Origin: Chryseosolibacter sp966095595 | GTDB taxonomy: Bacteria > Bacteroidota > Bacteroidia > Cytophagales > Cyclobacteriaceae | Length of the DNA: 13,115 bases | NCBI GenBank assembly: GCA_966095595.1 | Contig: CBHTUB010000122.1 | Span: forward strand, 1-13,115 | Reading direction: 5' to 3' | Shown here: positions 6,765-13,115 of the stretch, piece by piece | Position numbering within the stretch: the stretch's first letter is position 1 | How the letters are laid out: each line of letters starts with the position of its first letter | Made by a program: the position numbers and the translations under genes | Notes under the pieces: model-generated | Database searches by the model: none | What the model was told of the DNA's origin: nothing | The model's input: the letters and a program-made list of their open reading frames with translations, nothing else

Positions 6765-7259
6765 TTATTGATGCTTGTTCTTCACTGCCTCAGGCACCTC
6801 GCACGTCGATTTTCTGCGCGTGTCGGCGAGGTGGAATATCCTCCATTCACCATTCTGATGAACAAGCTGCATGGCGTCAACGCCGCAATGACTGAAAGTT
6901 TTGTCGACGTAAAAGGCGTAATCGCACCAGACCTGAGCGAAATCGCCATCGACATCGATCTTAAGGTTCCAGATCTCCTCATACCACGTGCCGTCGTGCT
7001 GTGTTCCGATCGCCTTGATGAAATCCTCCACCGAATCCTCCTGCCTGAGAACGATGTTTCCGGTTTTATCTTTGTAAACAGTCGCTGCCGTCACCTTTTT
7101 TACGAATGTTTTACGCGCCAGTGCGCTGTCACCTTTTTGCATGGCGACGAATAAATTGCGGACAACGGTCTCAACTGCTGCTTCGGCGCTGTTCGACTGT
7201 GCATTGCAAAACAAACAACCCAGAAAGATCAACGATGTTGCGGGTAAAAAATACTTCAT
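6765..7259 (-). CDS. Secreted NTF2-like / SnoaL-fold protein
   Basis: A 164-residue exported protein with a signal peptide (core LPATSLIFLGCLFCNAQ) and a single NTF2-like cone-fold domain. Family marks are the N-terminal helix (AVETVVRNLFVAMQKGD), the FIKAIG segment, and the paired strands DFAQVWCDYAFYVD and VDAMQLVHQNGEWRIFHLADTRR; the last phrase is very typical of Bacteroidota NTF2/lumazine-binding-like proteins. Such domains bind small ligands or catalyse simple reactions, but the substrate here is unknown. The ATG at 7259 was preferred over one at 7310 because it begins the signal peptide directly. It is first in line before the exonuclease and ligase genes; its export makes a shared role in DNA repair unlikely. 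A gene of opposite orientation starts 134 nt away. Confidence 0.83.
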   Translation of the reverse strand: MKYFLPATSLIFLGCLFCNAQSNSAEAAVETVVRNLFVAMQKGDSALARKTFVKKVTAATVYKDKTGNIVLRQEDSVEDFIKAIGTQHDGTWYEEIWNLKIDVDGDFAQVWCDYAFYVDKTFSHCGVDAMQLVHQNGEWRIFHLADTRRKSTCEVPEAVKNKHQ

Positions 7260-7393
7260 CTCGATATTATTTGTGGAAATATCAAATTCCCTGCTGCTTC
7301 CGTCCATCATTATTACGCCAGCGGAGAAAAAGTGATGACAGTGCGCGATTGATTGATTTATCGTAATTTAGCTTTTTGAATATCCCAGCCTTT

Positions 7394-8554
7394 ATGACCC
7401 ATAAGTGCCTATTTAGTTTCTTTCTCGGCGCCATTCTGGCGTTCGAAACTTCAGCAGCCAGCATCGATAGCCTTAAAGCTTCGCTCGATACCCTCCAGGG
7501 AGAAAAGAAAGTGAAAGCTTTGAATGAGCTCTTCCGTGAAAAACTTCACGGCGATCCGGTCACAGCACTTTCCTATGCACGCGAAGCCTTGAGCCTTGCC
7601 ACGGAAATCGACGATGCGAAAGGAATGGCCGCAGCATACAACAACCTGGGCGTAGCGTACCGGAACCAGGGCGCGCTCGATAAAGCACTCGAGTACTACA
7701 TCAATTCGATGAAGATTTACGAAAAGCTTGACAACAAGGAAGGAATTGCCACCACAAAAAATAACATTGCCAATATCTACTCCATTAAAAAGGACTACGC
7801 ACAGGCTATGCGGAATTTGGAGGAGTCCTACACGATCTTTGTCCAAATGAAAGACGAAGCCAAACTTGTTGGCTCCATGAACAACCTTGGCAACCTCTAT
7901 AGCGACATGCAGCTGTTTGAGAAGGCCCAGAAATATTACTCGGAGGCATACCAGCTCAGTGAAAAGATAGGTGACAAATTCTCCGATCCCCTCAGCAACC
8001 TGGCAAACCTCTATTTCAAGCAAAGCAACTTCGACAAGGCTATCGAGTACTATCTTGAAGCACTGAAGATCCAGGAAGAGCAGAACAACCGCCTGGGGTT
8101 ACTGAATACCGTAACAAACCTGGGAATAGCCTATGCCAAGGCGCGACAAACCAGGCAAGCTGAATTCTACCTGAACCAGGCTAAGCAATTGACGGACGAG
8201 CTTCAGGCTTATACCTCACTTCCCTCGGTCTACAAGGCCATGGCTGAAAACTTCTACAACCAGGGTAAAATGAAGGACGCCTACGAGATGCAATTGAAAT
8301 ACGACGAAGAGCGCGAGCGCATTTATGGCGAGGAGAGCAGCAGGAATATTGCCCAGATGGAGATGGTACTCGACTTCGAAGAAAAGGAACGGCAGTTCGA
8401 GATCCTGAAGCGCGAAGCCGAGATCAACAGTCTTGAGTTGAAATACAACAGGTTGATCATACTTCTGGTTATTCTCGGAGTGATCATCATTATCGCGGGT
8501 GTGAATCTTTATTATCTCGACCGCCGCAAGAAACTTGTGGGATCTTCAAATTAG
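7394..8554 (+). CDS. TPR repeat protein with coiled coil and C-terminal membrane segment
   Basis: A 386-residue protein with an N-terminal signal or anchor (CLFSFFLGAILAFE), six or seven tetratricopeptide repeats (about 45-315; clear units begin AAAYNNLGVAY, MNNLGNLYSD, LSNLANLYFK and VTNLGIAYAK), a charged coiled coil (about 318-352) and one strong membrane helix (354-375). It ends in a basic 11-residue tail. The layout matches the sensor half of Bacteroidota TPR-membrane histidine kinases, cyclases or LuxR-type regulators, with repeats in the periplasm, but nothing follows the membrane segment where a kinase or DNA-binding domain would stand. The ATG at 7394 gives the clean signal peptide; an in-frame TTG at 7376 was rejected. 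The stop lies 1 nt before the HD gene, so coupling is likely. Confidence 0.88.
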   Translation: MTHKCLFSFFLGAILAFETSAASIDSLKASLDTLQGEKKVKALNELFREKLHGDPVTALSYAREALSLATEIDDAKGMAAAYNNLGVAYRNQGALDKALEYYINSMKIYEKLDNKEGIATTKNNIANIYSIKKDYAQAMRNLEESYTIFVQMKDEAKLVGSMNNLGNLYSDMQLFEKAQKYYSEAYQLSEKIGDKFSDPLSNLANLYFKQSNFDKAIEYYLEALKIQEEQNNRLGLLNTVTNLGIAYAKARQTRQAEFYLNQAKQLTDELQAYTSLPSVYKAMAENFYNQGKMKDAYEMQLKYDEERERIYGEESSRNIAQMEMVLDFEEKERQFEILKREAEINSLELKYNRLIILLVILGVIIIIAGVNLYYLDRRKKLVGSSN

Positions 8555-8555
8555 C

Positions 8556-9098
8556 ATGATATCCATCGAAGAAGCCGGGAAGATCCTACACGAGCTAACA
8601 AAAAACCAAAGTCTGCTGCGCCACATGCGAACGATTCAGCTCGTGATGGAAGCGTATGCTGAAAAATTCGGTGAGGACAGAACCGAATGGGGCGTTACTG
8701 GTTTGCTGCATGACGCCGACTATGAAGCGTTCCCCGACCAGCACCCGAATGTTATCGTGAAAAAACTTCGGGGCATGGAAGAAGAAAAGATAGCCCATGC
8801 GATATCGGCCCACTATACCAAATGGAATGTCCCATATAACAACCTTCTGGACAAAGCCCTCCTGGCGTGTGACGAGCTCACGGGATTTATAGTGGCCTGT
8901 GCGCAGGTGAGACCGGACGGCATCGCAACGCTGGAGCCAAAATCCGTGATCAAAAAACTAAAGGACAAAGGCTTTGCGGCGAAGGTAGAACGCGATGAAG
9001 TATACAAGGGAGCAGAAATGCTTGGAATAGAACTAAGCGATCATATCTCCTTTATTATTGACGTCCTGAGAAAGAACAAGTCAGAACTGGGGATTTGA
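8556..9098 (+). CDS. HD-superfamily predicted hydrolase (COG2316-like)
   Basis: A 180-residue cytoplasmic protein of the HD metal-dependent phosphohydrolase superfamily, closest in my reading to the COG2316 group of uncharacterised hydrolases. The metal-binding set is visible: His23 (LLRHMRTIQ), His52-Asp53 (GLLHDADYE), His86 (ISAHYT) and Asp106 (CDELTGFI). The C-terminal half (SVIKKLKDKGFAAKVERDEV, then YKGAEMLGIELSDHI) is strongly group-typical. The substrate is not known; nucleotides or other phosphoesters are usual for the superfamily. The ATG at 8556 was chosen over an upstream in-frame alternative inside the TPR gene because it matches the family N-terminus. One nucleotide separates it from the TPR gene stop, so the two are probably translated together. 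Confidence 0.9.
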   Translation: MISIEEAGKILHELTKNQSLLRHMRTIQLVMEAYAEKFGEDRTEWGVTGLLHDADYEAFPDQHPNVIVKKLRGMEEEKIAHAISAHYTKWNVPYNNLLDKALLACDELTGFIVACAQVRPDGIATLEPKSVIKKLKDKGFAAKVERDEVYKGAEMLGIELSDHISFIIDVLRKNKSELGI

Positions 9099-9137
9099 AA
9101 TCATCCGGTGATACCCCTGCCCCTATTCATAATAATA

Positions 9138-9179
9138 TGCTGACTTCTGCCTCCCGGATTCTATATTCCTGATTCAGGG
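9138..9179 (+). repeat. Heptad-phased degenerate repeat, core TNC + 4 nt
   Basis: Six 7-nt units begin TGC, TTC, TCC, TTC, TTC, TTC, each with four variable bases after the core (for example TTCTATA then TTCCTGA). The first and third base of every unit are constant. It lies 39 nt after the HD gene stop. The core is weaker than in the AATC tract, but the 7-nt period is the same. Confidence 0.5.
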
Positions 9180-9210
9180 CACTGATCGCCTCTTAAAACT
9201 TTAAAGCAAC

Positions 9211-9230
9211 TTTAATGCGAAAGCATTGAA
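9211..9230 (+). promoter_or_regulatory. 8-bp hairpin with GAAA tetraloop in the leader of the caspase cassette
   Basis: TTTAATGC (9211-9218) pairs with GCATTGAA (9223-9230), one pair being a G-U wobble, around the loop GAAA, a stable GNRA tetraloop. No T tract follows, so it is not a standard terminator. A TTG at 9226-9228 and TAAATTATG from 9249 have about the spacing of a Bacteroidota -33/-7 promoter, so the hairpin may instead overlap a promoter; both readings are tentative. Confidence 0.4.
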
Positions 9231-9272
9231 TATTGCGCGGCTTCTTGCTAAATTATGCTACTCTCAACCTGA

Positions 9273-9300
9273 AAGAACCTGCTGACCGAACCAGGTTCTT
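9273..9300 (+). promoter_or_regulatory. Perfect 9-bp inverted repeat 60 nt before the lipoprotein gene
   Basis: AAGAACCTG (9273-9281) and CAGGTTCTT (9292-9300) are perfectly complementary around a 10-nt spacer. It lies 59 nt upstream of the lipoprotein start codon. The sequence after it (ATAGTCGGGAG) has no T tract, which argues against a terminator. It could be an operator, or an mRNA leader hairpin affecting stability or translation of the three-gene cassette. With the hairpin at 9211-9230 and the heptad tract, it accounts for most visible structure in the 261-nt gap 9099-9359. Confidence 0.5.
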
Positions 9301-9359
9301 ATAGTCGGGAGTCACACTGTCCTCGTGCACACGCCTAAAAATTCCTAACCTCCCCACAG

Positions 9360-10343
9360 ATGAAAGCACGTTCATTCATCGTCCTATTGGTCCTTTTCCT
9401 CGGTTGCAGCATTATTGAAGACACCGACATTCAAACTCAGGAACAGCTCGACCAGCTAACATTCTCCGGTTTTCAGATCGACCAAACAAGAAGTGGAAGC
9501 ACCGCGATTGTGGCGACCTTGATCGAAGATGAGGAAGTGAACCAGCTCGACACCGCTTATAACAAGTATGTTAAACGAGTCAAGACTTTCACCGCTCCGG
9601 AGATGAGTGGAAAAATGAAATACAGGAGTGGTGCAACAGGGTCGAACCTCACATTTCAAACCACCTACCTCGAGAATGATGTTCCCTATACATGGCGTGT
9701 ATTTCAGGGCGATTCACTCGTCGAGATGTACCGATTCAGATACGATGAGAACGATAGCCTTTTCAGGATCATCACCGTCATCAACCCTATCGACAACTTG
9801 CCTCCTACCGTTGTCACGTTCGACCACATCAACTACACCGACCAAAAGATCAGCAGCATAGACCGCGAATCGGAGGTCGCGGGCCTGGCCGGCACTTTCA
9901 GTAATTTTCTCCTCAATTATAACGGAGATCAGCCACCGACGATAAGCACCTTCAGTTTCCAAAACATCAATGTAGATGGTTATCCAGGGAACTGTTCCAA
10001 TGGTAACTACAATTGCAGGGCCTACAATACACATTATACCGGAACGAGCGGCTTTGTCCCGGGCATCAGTGTCGGTATCCGGGCAGTCAGCACGCTCGGC
10101 GCAACGGCAAAAGTGATCGTTGAAGATGGAGGTAATGGTAACAGCGGTGGCGAGTGTTGCCGCGAACCTGATGATTATTACTTCCATCCCTTGATGGTGT
10201 GGCAGGGATCGATACAAAATGGACACTTATTATTACCGATCTATCTGGTCGACTGGGTCAAACCCGGAGAGCAATTATCCAACGGCGGAAACCAGTCCAG
10301 CATAAGCGAGTCAATAACAATCCAATACCTCTATGATCGTTAG
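9360..10343 (+). CDS. Probable lipoprotein of unknown function
   Basis: A 327-residue exported protein. The N-terminus (MKARSFIVLLVLFLGCS) resembles a lipoprotein signal with Cys16 as the lipidated residue, followed by an acidic stretch (IIEDTD); the -3 position is Phe, so the lipobox is not ideal. The body is predicted mostly beta: many short hydrophobic strands with Asp/Asn/Gly/Thr turns, and pairs such as TWRVFQGDSLVEMYRFRYDENDS. Four further Cys lie at 212, 219, 266 and 267, inside Asn/Gly-rich loops, and could form disulphides. I do not recognise the family. Its last 11 nt overlap the start of the beta-barrel gene, and the caspase gene follows, so the three form a likely operon. A surface or periplasmic partner for the caspase-fold protein is inference. 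Confidence 0.75.
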   Translation: MKARSFIVLLVLFLGCSIIEDTDIQTQEQLDQLTFSGFQIDQTRSGSTAIVATLIEDEEVNQLDTAYNKYVKRVKTFTAPEMSGKMKYRSGATGSNLTFQTTYLENDVPYTWRVFQGDSLVEMYRFRYDENDSLFRIITVINPIDNLPPTVVTFDHINYTDQKISSIDRESEVAGLAGTFSNFLLNYNGDQPPTISTFSFQNINVDGYPGNCSNGNYNCRAYNTHYTGTSGFVPGISVGIRAVSTLGATAKVIVEDGGNGNSGGECCREPDDYYFHPLMVWQGSIQNGHLLLPIYLVDWVKPGEQLSNGGNQSSISESITIQYLYDR

Positions 10344-10941
10344 AAAAAATCTTCTTGCGCTGCTGACATTATTTGCGTTCGTCACAGGAGCCCACGCGCA
10401 ATTTCGCATTCCTTCCTTCGACATTGCCATCAAACCCGGCTACATGTCGATCTACGACGAATTGAATAGTGAGAATGGCTCCGACTATAGGTATGAAACG
10501 CTCACGTTGCAGGGCGAATTGAACATTCACATCACGCAGCATATTGCGGTCGGAACATTTTACCAGCGCAACATGATCATATCCAACTACCATGCAAAAG
10601 AACAATCTTCGGATATGGACCAGGATGCGAATCATGTCATCTACGGAGCCAGTGCGAGATTCTCCACAGGACGTGCAACGAAGTTCAGACCTTATTGCGC
10701 CATCAGGTATTTCCACTACGAAACAGTTGTGAACTATGAGAGCTTCAACATTGCCGGAAAGGGTAATGCAGGATCTTTCGCCGTCGGTCTCATGCTCAGG
10801 ATGGGTCATAATTTCTACCTGACCCTGGTGGAGGGTGAGCTTTGCCAGATGTTTTCCGCGAGCGAAGTGCTCTTCGAAAAACAATCGCTGTTCCCACAAG
10901 TCCATGCCGGCATCAGTTATAACTTCTCCAAACGAAAATGA
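10333..10941 (+). CDS. Small outer-membrane beta-barrel-like protein
   Basis: A 202-residue protein with a signal peptide (LLALLTLFAFVTGAHAQ) followed by alternating strands of the outer-membrane beta-barrel type, roughly eight: for example FDIAIKPGYMSIY, ETLTLQGELNIHI, IAVGTFYQRNMII, HVIYGASARFS, FRPYCAIRYFHYE and GSFAVGLMLRMG. It ends in a final strand HAGISYNFS with a short KRK tail. Size and ending fit the small 8-stranded barrels (OmpX/OprF-N or 'outer membrane protein beta-barrel' families) that are common in Bacteroidota. The start overlaps the lipoprotein gene by 11 nt (ATGATCGTTAG contains its stop) and the caspase gene follows after 6 nt, a tight operon. Function unknown; it may anchor or display cassette partners. 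Confidence 0.78.
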   Translation: MIVRKNLLALLTLFAFVTGAHAQFRIPSFDIAIKPGYMSIYDELNSENGSDYRYETLTLQGELNIHITQHIAVGTFYQRNMIISNYHAKEQSSDMDQDANHVIYGASARFSTGRATKFRPYCAIRYFHYETVVNYESFNIAGKGNAGSFAVGLMLRMGHNFYLTLVEGELCQMFSASEVLFEKQSLFPQVHAGISYNFSKRK

Positions 10942-10947
10942 TATGTT

Positions 10948-12933
10948 ATGAAAAACATCATCATCCTGCTTATCGTCCTGCCCATTTGCGTCGCTGCCCA
11001 GGACCTTCAAAAAGTCAGCATCAAATCGAAAAATACTTCGGCGATCACCTATTCTCCCGATAATCAATACCTCGCCTTCGCCAGGGGAAGTTCGATCGAG
11101 CTCTACAATGCAGGCACGGACACCCGAATAAAAGATTTTTCCGGTGACAACGGCCATTCGAGAGACATCAACCAGCTTATTTTCAACCGCGCGTCTACAT
11201 TGATCGCTTCCGGAAGCAACGACAAAACGGTGAAGCTATGGACGGTGCCTTCGGGACAGTTGAAGCAGACCCTAAAGGGAGCGACTGCGGAAATACTGGA
11301 CGTAAGGTTTACCAATGACGATAAGCGCATAGTGGCACTTTCTTCCGACAATTATGTGCGTATGTGGGATGCCGAGTCCGGCGTACTCGCCTATTCCGTT
11401 AAGGTAGGCGACAAGGCCGCGCGTGCGTTCGATATATCGGGAGACGGCAAATATTTCGCCGTGGGCGGTGCAGACAAGAACATTGTAGTTTGCAACGCTG
11501 AGGATGGCTCCGTAAAGAGAACAATCACCGGACACAGGGACTGGGTTCGATCTTTAACGTTTTCGCCGGACAACAAATCACTGGCGTCTTCAGGCGACGA
11601 CAAGAATATCATAGTCTGGGATATCGAATCCGGTGCCAAACAAAAAGAGTTTCCGCAAAAGGGATGGATTTACGATATCCACTATAGCCAGGACGGAAAA
11701 TACCTAGGCGCAGCCCTCGAAAAATCTTCCGTTGCTTTCTACAATCTGTCCACAGGCATTCTCGCCCTGAAGATCGACGACTTCGTACATCCCGTGATCA
11801 GGCTCGCGATCAATGCCGGAGGAAAAGAAGCTTCCACCATAGAAGAATTCGGGACAGAGGTCAAGATATGGAACATCGAGTCGCTGAACATAAGCCCCGT
11901 TTATCGTTTCAAGGATGCGAAAGACACCTCGGCGCCGCTCGTGATGATCTCCAATCCGCCGAATATCGTCGACAATAAAGTCCGTGTTTACAAAGACCTG
12001 CTCGATCTTCGTGGTATCGTGACCGATGAGTCGGGTGTAAGGACCCTCAAGATCAACGGCAGGGAAACTCCCGTTAAAGACAATGGAAATTTCGTTTTCA
12101 ACATTCCGCTGACCATGGGCGAAAATTTCATCAACATCGAAGTGACCGACGTCAACGATAACATCGCATTGCGGAAGTTTGTCGTTACACGAAAAAGCGC
12201 AGACGGAGAGGAATACAATCCCGCAGCTGCAAAAAATTTTCTTCTTGTCATCGGCATCAACAATTATCAGTTCTGGCCGAAGCTAAACAACGCAGTCAAG
12301 GACGTGAATGACATCGCCAGCGTGCTGATGAGTCGTTATAACTTCGACTTCGCCAACATTACCATGCTCAAGGACGAGCAGGCTACACGCTCCAATATAT
12401 ACAACAGCCTTCGCGGCCTCATCGAGAAAGTCAGTCCGCAGGATAATCTTGTCGTATACTTCTCGGGACATGGGTTCTTCGACGAGCTGTTGAGCGAAGG
12501 TTACTGGATACCTGCTGAGGCACATGTTGGCTCGTCGGGCGAATACATTTCGAACACCGAGATCCTCAAGATCCTGGGAAACATCAACTCCCAGCACACG
12601 TTCCTGGTAGCCGATGCCTGTTTTTCAGGTGCATTGTTCGCCGATGCGCGCAGGGGCTATACCGAAAATGTCGAGAAGTTCCGTTCGAGGTGGGGCTTGA
12701 CTTCAGGTCGGCTTGAAGTGGTGTCGGACGGCGCTACGGGAACAAACAGCCCGTTCGCGACGCACTTCATCACCTTCATGAAGAACAACACGAAAGCAAA
12801 ATTTCCGGTTTCGGAGCTCGTACAGTATGTAAAAACGCAAGTCGCTGAAGAAACAAAGCAGACACCGCTGGGCAACCCTTTAAAAACCCTGGGAGACGAG
12901 GGTGGCGAGTTTGTCTTCTATCTCAGGAATTGA
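10948..12933 (+). CDS. Exported WD40-repeat / Ig-like / caspase-fold (peptidase C14) protein
   Basis: A 661-residue protein in four parts. A signal peptide (NIIILLIVLPICVAAQ) comes first. Seven WD40 repeats (about 25-312) follow, enough for a closed propeller, with clear units such as TLIASGSNDKTVKLW and SLASSGDDKNIIVWD. An Ig-like domain (about 328-415) contains DESGVRTLKINGRE and TMGENFINIEVTDVNDN. The C-terminal caspase-fold protease (about 428-661) has both catalytic residues: His508 in YFSGHGF and Cys558 in ADACFSG. Asp556 lies two residues before the Cys as in metacaspases (DxC), where it favours basic residues in the substrate; that preference is inferred. Export places it in the periplasm or beyond, so it is unlikely to be a cytosolic death effector. 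It is last in the cassette, and its 3' end overlaps the convergent gene by 11 nt. Confidence 0.9.
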   Translation: MKNIIILLIVLPICVAAQDLQKVSIKSKNTSAITYSPDNQYLAFARGSSIELYNAGTDTRIKDFSGDNGHSRDINQLIFNRASTLIASGSNDKTVKLWTVPSGQLKQTLKGATAEILDVRFTNDDKRIVALSSDNYVRMWDAESGVLAYSVKVGDKAARAFDISGDGKYFAVGGADKNIVVCNAEDGSVKRTITGHRDWVRSLTFSPDNKSLASSGDDKNIIVWDIESGAKQKEFPQKGWIYDIHYSQDGKYLGAALEKSSVAFYNLSTGILALKIDDFVHPVIRLAINAGGKEASTIEEFGTEVKIWNIESLNISPVYRFKDAKDTSAPLVMISNPPNIVDNKVRVYKDLLDLRGIVTDESGVRTLKINGRETPVKDNGNFVFNIPLTMGENFINIEVTDVNDNIALRKFVVTRKSADGEEYNPAAAKNFLLVIGINNYQFWPKLNNAVKDVNDIASVLMSRYNFDFANITMLKDEQATRSNIYNSLRGLIEKVSPQDNLVVYFSGHGFFDELLSEGYWIPAEAHVGSSGEYISNTEILKILGNINSQHTFLVADACFSGALFADARRGYTENVEKFRSRWGLTSGRLEVVSDGATGTNSPFATHFITFMKNNTKAKFPVSELVQYVKTQVAEETKQTPLGNPLKTLGDEGGEFVFYLRN

Positions 12934-13115
12934 GCAGGTAGCTCAGATTGTCATTTTCCTTCAGTTCCAGGATCGGCTGTTTATGCTGATATAGTTTTGC
13001 TACGCCACTGCCTTTCAGTACCAATTGATCTCCATCACGGCGCAACAACATGCCCTCAGGCAATCCGATAACCTTCCTTGATGGATTGAGCGTTATAAAT
13101 TCTTCAAGCCTTTCC
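12923..13115 (-). CDS. Partial CDS, C-terminus of a possible S51 peptidase-like protein
   Basis: The frame is open from the window edge to a TGA at 12923-12925, giving the last 63 residues of a minus-strand protein; the start lies outside. The segment KVIGLPEGMLLRRDGDQLVLKGSGVAKLY (seen here as two strands around GLPEGM and the turn RRDGDQ) resembles the C-terminal strand pair of peptidase E / cyanophycinase-like S51 proteins (type 1 glutamine amidotransferase-like fold). The catalytic Ser and His lie upstream and cannot be checked. The end overlaps the WD40-caspase gene by 11 nt in convergent orientation. The coding call is fairly secure because of the intact frame and natural composition; the family is a guess. 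Confidence 0.5.
   Translation of the reverse strand, partial: ERLEEFITLNPSRKVIGLPEGMLLRRDGDQLVLKGSGVAKLYQHKQPILELKENDNLSYLLNS

Noticed and set aside
7451..8023. A 190-codon minus-strand open frame opposite the TPR gene
   Set aside because: It mirrors the repetitive TPR coding pattern; the plus-strand TPR repeats are unmistakable.
9273..9300. Rho-independent terminator of the HD gene
   Set aside because: The stem is good but no T tract follows, and it lies about 175 nt after the HD stop and only 59 nt before the next start.
10369..11157. A 262-codon minus-strand open frame across the beta-barrel gene
   Set aside because: It lies fully opposite two well-supported genes with signal peptides, and its translation has no recognisable family; an antisense shadow.

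Overview
The window looks like chromosomal DNA of a Bacteroidota member, most likely a cytophagalean with fairly balanced base composition. This rests on protein style (many short signal peptides ending in Ala-Gln, an OmpA-like protein, a small beta-barrel, TPR-coiled-coil-membrane architecture), weak Shine-Dalgarno signals, and 7-nt phased intergenic repeats. No species can be named from sequence alone. I saw no rRNA, tRNA, CRISPR array, insertion sequence or phage gene.

Layout. (1) 28-2162, minus strand: an ABC ATPase of the LolD/MacB type and a TolC-family outer-membrane channel, coupled by a TAATG stop/start overlap and closed by a strong hairpin terminator. No permease or adaptor gene lies beside them. 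(2) 2163-2564: a roughly 400-nt gap with two heptad-repeat tracts and overlapping palindromes. (3) 2565-3823, plus strand: a short secreted OmpA-C protein and a secreted protein of unknown family, followed by a terminator lying inside the 3' end of the opposing ligase gene. (4) 3843-7259, minus strand: an NTF2-like secreted protein, then the exonuclease and ATP-dependent ligase of the 'ligase-associated DNA damage response' set. The helicase and PdeM-type phosphoesterase that often accompany them are not adjacent. A 36-codon cysteine-bearing ORF fills the gap and overlaps the ligase start by ATGA. (5) 7394-9098, plus strand: a TPR/coiled-coil/membrane protein without an output domain, 1 nt from an HD-superfamily hydrolase. 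(6) 9099-9359: a leader region with a heptad tract and two perfect or near-perfect hairpins. (7) 9360-12933, plus strand: a tightly packed three-gene cassette of a probable lipoprotein, a small outer-membrane beta-barrel, and an exported seven-bladed WD40 / Ig-like / caspase-fold protease with intact His and Cys. (8) 12923-13115, minus strand: the C-terminus of a possible S51 peptidase-like protein, convergent and overlapping the caspase gene by 11 nt.

The strongest candidates for something undescribed are the exported lipoprotein / beta-barrel / WD40-caspase cassette with its structured leader, the family of degenerate 7-nt phased intergenic repeats (four tracts with different cores), the small cysteine peptide ORF coupled to the ligase, and the TPR-membrane / HD-hydrolase pair. 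The functional readings of these are inference.
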